The translations under genes were made by a program, and so were the position numbers. From an uncultured Zoogloea sp. (GTDB lineage Bacteria > Pseudomonadota > Gammaproteobacteria > Burkholderiales > Rhodocyclaceae): a stretch of DNA of 12,860 nt. How positions within the stretch are numbered: the first letter of the stretch is position 1; every line of letters starts with the position of its first letter. Shown here piece by piece: positions 1 through 5,576 of this stretch. The stretch spans positions 1 through 12,860 of the forward strand of contig CALBTT010000022.1 of assembly GCA_937967645.1 (NCBI GenBank), given 5' to 3'. Under the pieces are notes generated by a model, which searched no databases, was not told the DNA's origin, and was given only the letters and a program-made list of their open reading frames with translations.

Positions 1-257
1 TTGAGCGCGGCCCACACGCACCCGCCGCCCTGCTCGTCGACATGCAGCCGGCCATCGGCTTTGTAGACCGGCTTCTGGACGAACACGAAGCCCACGCCGA
101 GCAGGATGCTGAACGCGGTGATGGCGGCGATGAGCCAGCGGTACTCCATGACCACCGCGATGATCTCGCCAATGGCCAGGCCTTCTTCTTCTTCGGCGCC
201 GGTGGCTATCTGCTGGCCGGGCATGAGGGCCTTGGATTTGAGGGTGTCGTTTTCCAT
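1..257 (-). CDS. Wzz-type chain-length determinant / EPS tyrosine autokinase, N-terminal part (cut by window edge)
   Basis: Only the first 85 codons are present; the reading frame stays open to position 1. The start is the ATG at 255-257 (MENDTLKSK...). An acidic stretch (EEEE, about residues 22-25) precedes a LAIGEIIAVVMEYRW segment and a hydrophobic helix (about 42-60), then a 'QKPVYKADGRLHVDEQ' motif. This layout is typical of the N-terminal Wzz domain of chain-length determinants and of EpsG/GumC-type exopolysaccharide co-polymerases, many of which carry a C-terminal tyrosine kinase. The kinase part cannot be seen here. It would sit in the inner membrane with a periplasmic loop and control polymer length. 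It follows the export lipoprotein gene on the same strand, which fits an EPS operon, although 323 bp of repeat-rich DNA separates them. No clear Shine-Dalgarno precedes the ATG. Confidence 0.75.
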   Translation of the reverse strand, partial: MENDTLKSKALMPGQQIATGAEEEEGLAIGEIIAVVMEYRWLIAAITAFSILLGVGFVFVQKPVYKADGRLHVDEQGGGCVWAAL

Positions 258-373
258 GGTCGGGCGGGTGTGTGTGTTTGGTTCTGGGCTGGCGGGGGTT
301 TGATTAAACCCGGCTGGCGATGTCTGGGTGGCGCGCTCGGGGGGGGGCTCGACGACTGCAAACCCCTCCCCGG

Positions 374-395
374 CCCTCCCCTTGACAGGGGAGGG
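374..395. repeat. C-rich palindrome, copy 1
   Basis: CCCTCCCC (374-381) and GGGGAGGG (388-395) form a perfect 8-bp stem, extendable to 9 bp. It sits inside a longer direct repeat beginning TGCAAACCCCTCCCC near 357, which recurs near 469. It belongs to a family of three palindromes between the export lipoprotein and Wzz genes. There is no T-tract, so it is not a classical intrinsic terminator, but it could form an RNA hairpin between the two genes. Confidence 0.8.
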
Positions 396-429
396 AGGCG
401 GTGTTGAGCGGGCGTGCTCCACTCCCCGG

Positions 430-451
430 CTCTCCCCTTGTCGGGGGAGGG
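430..451. repeat. C-rich palindrome, copy 2 (degenerate)
   Basis: CTCCCC (432-437) pairs with GGGGAG (444-449) around TTGTCG. It has the same architecture as the copies at 374 and 486, with base changes in the left arm and a slightly longer G-run on the right. Confidence 0.7.
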
Positions 452-485
452 GGGCGGTGGTGGACGGGTGCAAACCCCTCCCCGG

Positions 486-507
486 CCCTCCCCTTGTCAG
501 GGGAGGG
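486..507. repeat. C-rich palindrome, copy 3
   Basis: CCCTCCCC (486-493) and GGGGAGGG (500-507) flank TTGTCA. This is nearly identical to copy 1, including the upstream TGCAAACCCCTCCCC tract. Just downstream, CTCCCC-ACTACTAA-GGGGGGA (533-553) may be a further diverged relative. Confidence 0.8.
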
Positions 508-580
508 AGTGTGGGGTGCGCGCTGGGCGCGGCTCCCCACTACTAAGGGGGGACAGGGGGGGCGTCCGGTGGTCATGCGC

Positions 581-1798
581 TTACTGGCGGCCGCCGAAGA
601 GCGGGTAGCGGGTAAGGCTGGTCTGGTAGAGCGTGGTGGCCGTGGGCAGGATGTTGCTCATCACGCGGTTCCAGCGCACCACGTCGGCGGCGTCTACATA
701 GACGATGTCGCGGGGACGGAGGTTGAAACGGTCGGCCAGCAGCATGGCGTCGGGCGAGCTGCCGTCCAGGTGGAAGAGCTCGGGCACGTCGCTATCCCCG
801 CGCATCACGTAGATCCACTTGGGGTTGGAGCGCTCTTGCGCGATGTAGCCGGTGTCTGCCAGGGCCTCGGCCAGGGTGGAGCGCTTCTTGGTCATGACCA
901 GCGAGCCGGGCTTTTGCACTTCGCCCAGCACAAAGATCTTGTTGAAGCTGCGGTCCTGCACATTGAGGATGTCGCCGGGCTCGAGCAGGGCGTTCTGCTC
1001 GGTGGCGCCGTCTTCGTACATGGCCTGGATGTCCACCCGATAGGTGGTGCCCTTGCGGGTGAGCAGCACACGACTGTGGTCGGCCTCGGGGCCAAAGCCG
1101 CCGGCGCGGTTGACGGCCTCCAGCACGGTCATGGGGATGTCGGTGACGTCCTGCTGACCGGGCTTGAGCACTTCGCCCACTACGTACACACGCTTGCTGC
1201 GGAAGGCAGCCATGCGCACGTCCAGTTGCACCTTCTCGATGTACTTGGCGAGGCGCTGGGACAGCAGCTCACGGATCTGGCGGGTGGTCTTGCCATTGAC
1301 GTTGAGCGTGCCCACATAGGGATAGAAGATGGTGCCGTCTTCGGCCACCACAGTGCCGGACTGCTCGGCGGAGCGGTACTGGCCGGCCGGGGTGGTGAGC
1401 TCGGGGTGGTCCCACACCACGATGGTGAGGATGTCACCCGGCCCGACCTTGTAATCCAAAGGGCTGGGCTGTGCCGGATTCGTCTTCTTCGCAGCAGCAC
1501 CCGCCTTTGCCACGGCCTCATCCGACAGGCCGGCCTTTTGCGGGGCGGCGGCCTTCATCTGCTCGATGATCAGCTCGGCAGTGATGGGCTTGATGGCGAT
1601 GTTGTCCGGTACGGTCTCTTCGCCCTGCTTGACCGGCAGCTTGACGGCGGACTTGTTGTCGCGCAGCGAATAGGCCTTGTCGCCCGGCACGATGGTGGCA
1701 CAGGCAGAGGCAAGGGAGGCGGCGAGGATCGCCAGGATCAGGCCACGGCCCTGGAGGGCACGGGCGGTACAGGGCTTGGAGTCTCGTTGATCGATCAT
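581..1798 (-). CDS. Polysaccharide export outer-membrane lipoprotein (Wza/OPX family)
   Basis: The product is 405 residues from the ATG at 1796-1798. An upstream in-frame GTG at 1849 would add 17 residues ahead of the signal peptide and is less likely. Residues 14-32 form a hydrophobic signal with a lipobox-like LASAC, placing the lipidated Cys at about 33. A polar, Ala/Lys-rich linker follows. The polysaccharide export (PES) domain begins about residue 113 with the family motif YKVGPGDIL (116-124). Two SLBB-like modules follow, each opening with a V-x-GEV-KPG motif (about 210-255 and 295-345). Wza-family proteins form the outer-membrane conduit for capsule or EPS, and the length is close to the 380 residues usual for Wza. 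The neighbouring Wzz-type gene downstream is its expected inner-membrane partner. The sugar specificity cannot be told. Confidence 0.92.
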   Translation of the reverse strand: MIDQRDSKPCTARALQGRGLILAILAASLASACATIVPGDKAYSLRDNKSAVKLPVKQGEETVPDNIAIKPITAELIIEQMKAAAPQKAGLSDEAVAKAGAAAKKTNPAQPSPLDYKVGPGDILTIVVWDHPELTTPAGQYRSAEQSGTVVAEDGTIFYPYVGTLNVNGKTTRQIRELLSQRLAKYIEKVQLDVRMAAFRSKRVYVVGEVLKPGQQDVTDIPMTVLEAVNRAGGFGPEADHSRVLLTRKGTTYRVDIQAMYEDGATEQNALLEPGDILNVQDRSFNKIFVLGEVQKPGSLVMTKKRSTLAEALADTGYIAQERSNPKWIYVMRGDSDVPELFHLDGSSPDAMLLADRFNLRPRDIVYVDAADVVRWNRVMSNILPTATTLYQTSLTRYPLFGGRQ

Positions 1799-2091
1799 GG
1801 TCCGATAGTCAGTGTGGGCGGCCGGCCTTTCGCAACGCGGGCTGAGCACGGGGCCGGCTGCGTGCCGGCAGGCTCTCTCCGCGCGGGCCGGCCTGGGCCC
1901 CTCGGGTTCGATTTAGGGGTAACGACTCCACGGGGCAGGCACACCAACAGGCATGCGCCAGCCGCATGGTTAACATGATGTGAACGGGATGCTGCGCCGA
2001 AATGCTATCACGCTGCCGATGACAGGTTTCCGCAATAGGTCACGATGCCAGGCGGTTGATCCTGCCGGCGCTTCGCACAGGGGCATCCAGG
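1799..2091. other. Intergenic region upstream of the export lipoprotein gene
   Basis: These 293 bp must carry the promoter of the minus-strand export gene unless it is read through from the small secreted gene at 2092-2445. The part at about 1960-2050 is less GC-rich than its surroundings. I searched by eye for the GG-N10-GC sigma-54 pattern on the minus strand and found none, and no convincing -35/-10 pair. GGTCACGA occurs twice (2038-2045 and 2089-2096). No gene is supported. Confidence 0.5.
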
Positions 2092-2445
2092 TCACGAAAG
2101 GCGGCGCAGCACCACTGCAACCACCACCAGCGCACCGGCCAGCAGGATGGCGCTGGAGCTGCCGCCCTCGGTGGGGATAAGGTCGCCGATCACGCTGCCG
2201 GAGGCCTGGAAATCCGGGCTATTCCGCGCCACGGCCGGGGTGAGGCGCGCACCACCCAGGCTGGTGCTGTTGAAGATGGCCTGAACATCCGACACCTGGA
2301 CGTGGGAGACCTTGCCTCCCAGCATGGTGGTGATGTCGTGTGCATGTGCGTTCGTGCCGCTGACGCCTTCGCCCACGGCAGCGGCTGCGCTGCCGGCGCT
2401 GACCAGTGTTACCGCAGCCAGACTGCCAAGAATGAGTTTACGCAT
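2092..2445 (-). CDS. Small secreted protein with C-terminal sorting-signal-like tail (GlyGly/PEP-CTERM-like)
   Basis: The product is 117 residues from the ATG at 2443-2445. A TTG three codons upstream is in frame, but it sits directly against the GGGGG ribosome-binding tract, which suits the ATG better (spacing 10). Residues 1-23 are a textbook Sec signal peptide (MRKL..., Ala-rich cleavage region SAAAA). The mature part (24-93) is Gly/Ser/Val/Ala-rich and has no cysteine. The C-terminus reads IPTEGGSSS (90-98), then a 15-residue hydrophobic helix, then RRLS. This order (short motif, transmembrane helix, basic end) is that of the exosortase/PEP-CTERM and rhombosortase/GlyGly-CTERM sorting tails; the GG pair favours the latter. 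PEP-CTERM systems are known to accompany EPS loci like this one. It may be a surface-attached or EPS-associated matrix protein. The sequence itself is not one I recognise. Confidence 0.7.
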   Translation of the reverse strand: MRKLILGSLAAVTLVSAGSAAAAVGEGVSGTNAHAHDITTMLGGKVSHVQVSDVQAIFNSTSLGGARLTPAVARNSPDFQASGSVIGDLIPTEGGSSSAILLAGALVVVAVVLRRLS

Positions 2446-2487
2446 GGTGGACAAGCCCCCGCCAAAATTTGTGATGTATGCAACACA

Positions 2488-2503
2488 AGCAACAAGCGCG
2501 CCG
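2488..2503 (-). promoter_or_regulatory. Candidate sigma-54 (-24/-12) promoter for the small secreted protein
   Basis: The minus strand reads CGGCGCGCTTGTTGCT. Against the RpoN consensus TGGCAC-N5-TTGCW it keeps the invariant GG and GC with exactly 10 bases between them and an intact TTGCT -12 box. The start codon lies 44 bases beyond the GC, giving a predicted leader of about 32 nt. No good sigma-70 pair competes. Unproven without a transcript start. Confidence 0.5.
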
Positions 2504-2610
2504 GTTTACATGTCATGAACATGAAGTGTAGCTAAAGTCACACTAATTCATTATGTTGCGCTGTAACATAAAGTTGCCGGAAAGATGCACAAACTGGGTA
2601 TCCAAAGCCC

Positions 2611-2629
2611 TGTGTAAAATTTTCCGACA
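2611..2629. promoter_or_regulatory. Central palindrome, candidate shared enhancer/activator site
   Basis: TGTGTAAAATTTTCCGACA has a perfect AAAATTTT core (2616-2623) with weakly symmetric TGT...ACA flanks. The core centre (2619.5) lies exactly 130 bases from the middle of each candidate -12 GC (2489.5 and 2749.5). That is a typical upstream distance for an NtrC-family sigma-54 activator. The flanks are imperfectly matched, so the protein that binds, if any, is unknown. A PrsR-type regulator is one possibility, because such regulators are linked to PEP-CTERM/EPS loci. Confidence 0.45.
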
Positions 2630-2735
2630 CCCGCGCACCCAATCAGGGCACTTTGTTACATGGCGGTGCATACCCAATGCCGGCGTGCTGCGGTAAGATG
2701 GTGCAGGTGCCTGTATTTAAAATGATTTCATCACC

Positions 2736-2751
2736 TGTCACATTTTTTGCA
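2736..2751 (+). promoter_or_regulatory. Candidate sigma-54 (-24/-12) promoter for the sugar transferase gene
   Basis: TGTCACATTTTTTGCA matches TGGCAC-N5-TTGCA with a perfect -12 box and correct spacing. However, the second G of the conserved -24 GG is a T, which normally weakens the site. The start codon at 2794 lies 44 bases beyond the GC, the same distance as on the other strand. Confidence 0.42.
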
Positions 2752-2793
2752 TTTGTGCTGTGAAATTCTTGTCATTAACAGATTTGTAGGCTT

Positions 2794-4254
2794 ATGCACG
2801 CACAGACCCTGGCCGAGCATGGAACCCCTTCTCATACTGCAGCGCAGCATCCTCTAGCCATGTTCCGAACAATCGATACCCACCAGAACTTTTTGCGCCC
2901 GAGCTACACGCTGACATCGGCGGTGGAGGCCCTGCTTGATCCGGTGGTAGCGGTGCTGACGCTGGCCCTTTGCGTGTTGGTCAAGGACCCGCTGGCCGGG
3001 CCCCATTACGTGCTGCTGGCGGTGCTGACCTTTGCCATGCTCTTCCCTGGTAACGTGGGGTTTCACGAGCGGCCGCGCCGGGTGGTGCGCAAGGTGGTGA
3101 CCAACTGGCTGCTGGTGGTGGTGATCATCGGAGGCTTTGGTTATGCCAGCGGCTATCTGCGGCATTTTCCGCAGGGCGTGATCTGGGCCTGGGGGGTGCT
3201 GACCCCGGCGGTCATGGTGCTGGCTCATTTTGTGGCCCGGGGGCTGCTGCTGCGGGCGCTCTCGGCCGGCAAGCGCCAGCGCACCGCGGTGGTGGCCGGG
3301 GTGAACGATGTGGGCCTCAACCTGTGCCGCCAGTTTCAGGATGACCCCTACCTGGGCACCCGCGTGGTGGGCTTTTTTGATGACCGCCATCTGGACCGCC
3401 TGCCCGATACCGGCACCCTGCCCACCATCGGCAAGATGACCGAGCTGGCGTCCTTTGTTAAAGAGAACCACATCGACCATATCTACCTGGCGGTGCCCAT
3501 GGCCAGCCAGCCGCGCATCCTGGCCCTGCTGGACGACCTCAAGGACACCACCGCGTCTATCTTTTTTGTGCCGGACATCTTTGTGACGGACCTGATCCAG
3601 GGCCAGATGCACAGCGTGGGCGGCACCCCGGTGGTGGCCGTGTGCGAGACGCCCTTCACCGGCTTCCGCGGTGTGGCCAAGCGCCTGTCGGACATCGTGA
3701 TTTCGCTCATCCTGCTGGTGCTGCTGGCGCCGATCATGATCGGCCTGGCAATCGGGGTGAAGATGTCGTCCCCCGGCCCGATCGTCTTCAAGCAGCGCCG
3801 CTACGGGCTGGATGGGCGGGAGATCCTGGTGTACAAGTTCCGCTCGATGCGCACCACCGACAACGGCCCGGTGGTGAAGCAGGCCACCAAGGGCGACCCG
3901 CGCATCACGCCGTTTGGTGCCTTTATCCGCAAGACCTCGCTGGACGAGCTGCCGCAGTTCATCAACGTGCTGCAGGGCCGCATGAGCATCGTCGGCCCCC
4001 GCCCCCACGCGGTGGCCCACAACGAAACCTACCGCAAGATCGTCAAGGGCTACATGGTCCGCCACAAGGTGAAGCCGGGCATCACCGGCTGGGCCCAGGT
4101 GAGCGGCTACCGCGGCGAAACCGACACCATCGACAAGATGGAGAAGCGCATCGAGTACGATCTGGAATACCTGCGCAACTGGTCGCTGAGTTTCGATCTG
4201 TGGATCATCTTCAAGACCGTGGCGGTGGTGTTCAAGGACAAGAACGCGTATTGA
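2794..4254 (+). CDS. Undecaprenyl-phosphate sugar-1-phosphate transferase (WcaJ/EpsB-type polyprenyl glycosylphosphotransferase)
   Basis: The product is 486 residues. It is the initiating transferase that loads the first sugar-1-phosphate (probably glucose, by family) onto undecaprenyl phosphate in the inner membrane. Four N-terminal transmembrane helices (about 40-62, 70-87, 103-122, 130-154) precede a cytosolic CoA-binding-like domain with a 'GFFDDR' turn. A re-entrant helix (about 301-322) follows KRLSDIV. The catalytic domain has KFRSMR (348-353), DELPQ (384-388), VGPRPHA (400-406) and the family signature HKVKPGITGWAQVSGYRGETD. The ending YLRNWSLSFDLWIIFKT is typical. Length and order match full-length WcaJ proteins. 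The start at 2794 has only a weak, close GTAGG; the ATG at 2860 has no better site. It diverges from the small secreted gene and completes the EPS set with the export and Wzz genes. Confidence 0.93.
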   Translation: MHAQTLAEHGTPSHTAAQHPLAMFRTIDTHQNFLRPSYTLTSAVEALLDPVVAVLTLALCVLVKDPLAGPHYVLLAVLTFAMLFPGNVGFHERPRRVVRKVVTNWLLVVVIIGGFGYASGYLRHFPQGVIWAWGVLTPAVMVLAHFVARGLLLRALSAGKRQRTAVVAGVNDVGLNLCRQFQDDPYLGTRVVGFFDDRHLDRLPDTGTLPTIGKMTELASFVKENHIDHIYLAVPMASQPRILALLDDLKDTTASIFFVPDIFVTDLIQGQMHSVGGTPVVAVCETPFTGFRGVAKRLSDIVISLILLVLLAPIMIGLAIGVKMSSPGPIVFKQRRYGLDGREILVYKFRSMRTTDNGPVVKQATKGDPRITPFGAFIRKTSLDELPQFINVLQGRMSIVGPRPHAVAHNETYRKIVKGYMVRHKVKPGITGWAQVSGYRGETDTIDKMEKRIEYDLEYLRNWSLSFDLWIIFKTVAVVFKDKNAY

Positions 4255-4275
4255 TGTGTTGGGGCTGCGGGGGCT

Positions 4276-4342
4276 GTAGGGGCGGCTTCAGCCGCCCGCC
4301 GAGCGTTGTTCGAAGTCCGCGGGCGGATGAATCCGCCCCTAC
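4276..4342. repeat. REPIN copy 1 (inverted REP pair, GTAG type)
   Basis: 67 bp. The left arm is GTAG followed by a 7-bp stem GGGCGGC/GCCGCCC around TTCA; the right arm is its inverted partner ending CTAC. The spacer GAGCGTTGTTCGAAGTC is shared with copy 2. In the right arm the seventh stem pair is changed on both sides (4327 C to A, 4332 G to T), so pairing is kept. It lies between the convergent sugar transferase and TumA-like genes. Confidence 0.9.
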
Positions 4343-4344
4343 AC

Positions 4345-4704
4345 CTACGCTGCCCGCTTCAGGTGCATGTCTACGTGAATGTCTTCGAACGGGCAGACAA
4401 GCCCTCCACGCTCAGTACGCTCGATCAGCCCCAGATCTACCAACACACCCGCGTCCTCGTGGACACGCTTTACGTCTCGCTCCAGCCGGCGGGCAAGCTC
4501 CCGCACAGCCAACTCCCCAGCCCCCTGCAGGGCGTGCAACATAGCCCAACGCTTTTCGGTCAGACGGGAGAAGAATGCAGCCGGAGTCTCGAAGTTAAGG
4601 GTCTCGCCTTGGTAGCTATCGGCAGCAAAGGCCCCCCGGGCAGCGGCCCGTAGCGAAGCACGCCAGTCGGGATTGATCGTCACCGTCAACGTCCGCTTTT
4701 CCAT
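4345..4704 (-). CDS. TumA-like antitoxin / HVO_A0114-family winged-helix DNA-binding protein
   Basis: The product is 119 residues from the ATG at 4702-4704, with an excellent AGGAGG at 4712-4717 (spacing 7). The central and C-terminal part (about 45-110) has the pattern of COG4190/HVO_A0114 regulators: LTEKRWAMLHAL, then AVRELARRLERDVKRVHEDAGVL as the winged-helix recognition region, then GLIERTERGGLVCPFEDIHVDM. These proteins are antitoxins of TumE-type toxins encoded just upstream. Here a 42-codon ORF overlapping by 19 bp takes that place and looks like a shrunken toxin. The Shine-Dalgarno lies inside that ORF, so translation is probably coupled. A perfect palindrome just upstream of the pair is a plausible autoregulatory operator. 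The TAG stop is placed three bases from REPIN copy 1. Confidence 0.8.
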   Translation of the reverse strand: MEKRTLTVTINPDWRASLRAAARGAFAADSYQGETLNFETPAAFFSRLTEKRWAMLHALQGAGELAVRELARRLERDVKRVHEDAGVLVDLGLIERTERGGLVCPFEDIHVDMHLKRAA

Positions 4705-4814
4705 CGCTCCACCTCCTGAATGAAATCATCGATCAGCCGGTCTACATCCACGAAGACAAGACCAGCGCCGCCCTCTGCGATATTACGGAAGCGAGTTATC
4801 AACTCGGCTTTCAT
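4686..4814 (-). pseudogene. Small ORF resembling the C-terminus of a TumE-like toxin, probably a deletion remnant
   Basis: The ORF has 42 codons, from the ATG at 4812-4814 to the TGA at 4686-4688. It begins MKAELITRFRN and ends FVDVDRLIDDFIQEVERW plus KSGR. The end resembles the closing segment of TumE (DUF6516) toxins, which run ..F.D.D.LLADF..DVERW... from memory. The usual 100-130 residue body, with its YDNE-GKGDH-like core, is absent. The reading frame is open upstream only as far as a stop near 4847. It overlaps the antitoxin start by 19 bp, as such pairs often do. It could be an internally deleted toxin or an unrelated leader peptide that couples translation; I favour the remnant, with moderate certainty. 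Confidence 0.45.
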
Positions 4815-4834
4815 CTGGGCATAATGGGCTAACC

Positions 4835-4870
4835 GCCCAAAGTGTTGTCAATTGCGACAACACTTTGGGC
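4835..4870. promoter_or_regulatory. Perfect 15-bp inverted repeat, candidate operator of the TumA-like locus
   Basis: GCCCAAAGTGTTGTC (4835-4849) and its exact complement GACAACACTTTGGGC (4856-4870) flank AATTGC. On the minus strand a perfect TTGACA (4846-4851) lies in it, followed after 19 bases by CATTAT, a weak -10. It is 20 bp upstream of the small ORF before the antitoxin gene. Overlap with a -35 box is what an autoregulatory antitoxin operator would look like. It could instead be a hairpin terminator or the scar of a lost element. Confidence 0.6.
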
Positions 4871-4884
4871 ACTGGATTGTGATC

Positions 4885-4951
4885 GTAGGGGCGGCTTCAG
4901 CCGCCCGTCGAGCGTTGTTCGAAGTCCGCGGGCGGCTGAAGCCGCCCCTAC
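4885..4951. repeat. REPIN copy 2
   Basis: 67 bp, with both arms canonical (GTAG plus GGGCGGC/GCCGCCC stem). The spacer is almost identical to that of copy 1, differing at one position (CGCCGAGC versus CGTCGAGC). Copies 1 and 2 bracket the TumA-like locus. Copy 2 ends 17 bp before the slyX start. Confidence 0.92.
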
Positions 4952-4968
4952 GTTTATTTGGAACGCTG

Positions 4969-5172
4969 ATGGAATCGCGCCTTACTGAAATCGAGATCAA
5001 GCTCGCCCTCACCGAAGACCTGGTGGATACCCTCAACCTGACGGTGCATCGCCAGCAGGAGCAGATCGACGCGCTGCAACGCCAGATCCGCCAGCTCTAC
5101 CAGCAGATGCAGTCCGCCACCCCCAGCGCCGAGCCGCGCGACCTGCGGGACGAGATTCCGCCGCATTACTGA
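4969..5172 (+). CDS. slyX: SlyX family protein
   Basis: The product is 67 residues, starting MESRLTEIEIKLALTEDLVD, then a heptad-like coiled coil (NLTVHRQQEQIDALQRQIRQLYQQM), then a Pro-rich tail ending in the family's characteristic EIPPHY. Length and both ends match SlyX proteins, short cytosolic coiled-coil proteins of unknown biochemical function. The ATG at 4969 has GGAAC four bases upstream. A longer frame open from 4852 runs through REPIN copy 2 and is rejected. The gene stands alone between two REPINs, so it is probably monocistronic. Confidence 0.9.
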   Translation: MESRLTEIEIKLALTEDLVDTLNLTVHRQQEQIDALQRQIRQLYQQMQSATPSAEPRDLRDEIPPHY

Positions 5173-5188
5173 CCCTTTGTGCGGGCCT

Positions 5189-5255
5189 GTAGGGGCGGCT
5201 TCAGCCGCCCATCGGGCGTTGATCCACCTCCGCGGGCGGCTGAAGCCGCCCCTAC
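5189..5255. repeat. REPIN copy 3
   Basis: 67 bp with canonical arms and spacer ATCGGGCGTTGATCCACCTC. It almost fills the convergent gap between slyX (ends 5172) and the DUF2442 gene (ends 5262), where it could act as a two-way hairpin barrier to transcription. Confidence 0.92.
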
Positions 5256-5261
5256 GGGGTC

Positions 5262-5576
5262 CTACAACCCCTTCTTGATCTTGGCGTACATCGCGTCTGG
5301 GGCCAGATCGATCTCTCCTGGCCACGTTACGGCACCGTGCTCAACGAAAACTTGGTCAAAGAACGCCGGATCAGCCAGCGCGCCAAACACGCCAGCTGCT
5401 GGCGACTGGATGAGGCCCGTCAGGTCGGCAGTCCCCTCGGTGCCGTCCACGAACCGGACATGCAGCCGGAAGCCCGGCAAGGCGGCCACAGCCACGACAC
5501 GCCACGGCATGCGGGGCTGAATCGGCGGAGTTACGGCAAGGGGCGAATTTTGTGTGGCTGAAGATTGCGGGCGCAT
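5262..5576 (-). CDS. DUF2442 domain protein (partner of DUF4160)
   Basis: The product is 104 residues from the ATG at 5574-5576, chosen for GGAGG 10 bases upstream. The domain itself starts at about residue 22 (MPWRVVAVAALPGFRLHVRF), so the ATG at 5513 (83 residues, no clear ribosome site) is a real alternative. The family pattern is visible: R-V-VAV--LP-F-L-V-F-DGTEG--DL, G-FG-L-DPAFF-QV, and a late W-P-EIDLAPDAMY. DUF2442 proteins are small and cytosolic, of undefined function, and are often adjacent to DUF4160. The pair resembles a toxin-antitoxin arrangement, but which partner would do what is not established here. The genes overlap by 46 bp, so translation is probably coupled. The TAG stop lies six bases from REPIN copy 3. 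Confidence 0.8.
   Translation of the reverse strand: MRPQSSATQNSPLAVTPPIQPRMPWRVVAVAALPGFRLHVRFVDGTEGTADLTGLIQSPAAGVFGALADPAFFDQVFVEHGAVTWPGEIDLAPDAMYAKIKKGL

Larger units (their letters stand above)
258..580. other. 323-bp repeat-rich gap between export lipoprotein and Wzz genes
   Basis: No convincing gene lies here. Short ORFs across it are made of low-complexity Pro/Gly/Arg encoded by the C-rich repeats. The gap holds three related palindromes (374, 430, 486) and a possible fourth remnant near 533-553. If the two flanking minus-strand genes share a transcript, these hairpins would lie in its untranslated spacer. Confidence 0.7.
2446..2793. other. 348-bp AT-richer divergent regulatory region
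   Basis: This is the least GC-rich stretch of the window and lies between two divergent start codons. It carries the two sigma-54-like sites and the central AAAATTTT palindrome described separately. TGTAACA (2562-2568) and its complement TGTTACA (2654-2660) form a further inverted pair. No gene is supported. Confidence 0.7.

Noticed and set aside
304..576. 90-codon minus-strand frame in the C-rich repeat region
   Set aside because: Its Pro/Gly/Arg-rich translation comes directly from the repeats and lacks a ribosome-binding site.
401..1978. 525-codon open frame on the plus strand opposite the export lipoprotein gene
   Set aside because: It is the antisense shadow of a clear Wza-family gene; the translation is His/Gly/Val-rich with no domain and it begins in the C-rich repeats.
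2505..2530. CATG-rich stretch upstream of the small secreted gene as an operator
   Set aside because: CATG occurs three times but with unequal spacing and no clean dyad; not enough to call a site.
2854..4065. 403-codon minus-strand frame opposite the sugar transferase gene
   Set aside because: Its His/Gln/Arg-rich composition with no recognisable motif marks it as a high-GC shadow.
4852..4968. N-terminal extension of SlyX
   Set aside because: The extra 39 codons run through the palindrome and REPIN copy 2, and SlyX proteins begin at the MESRLTEIE position.
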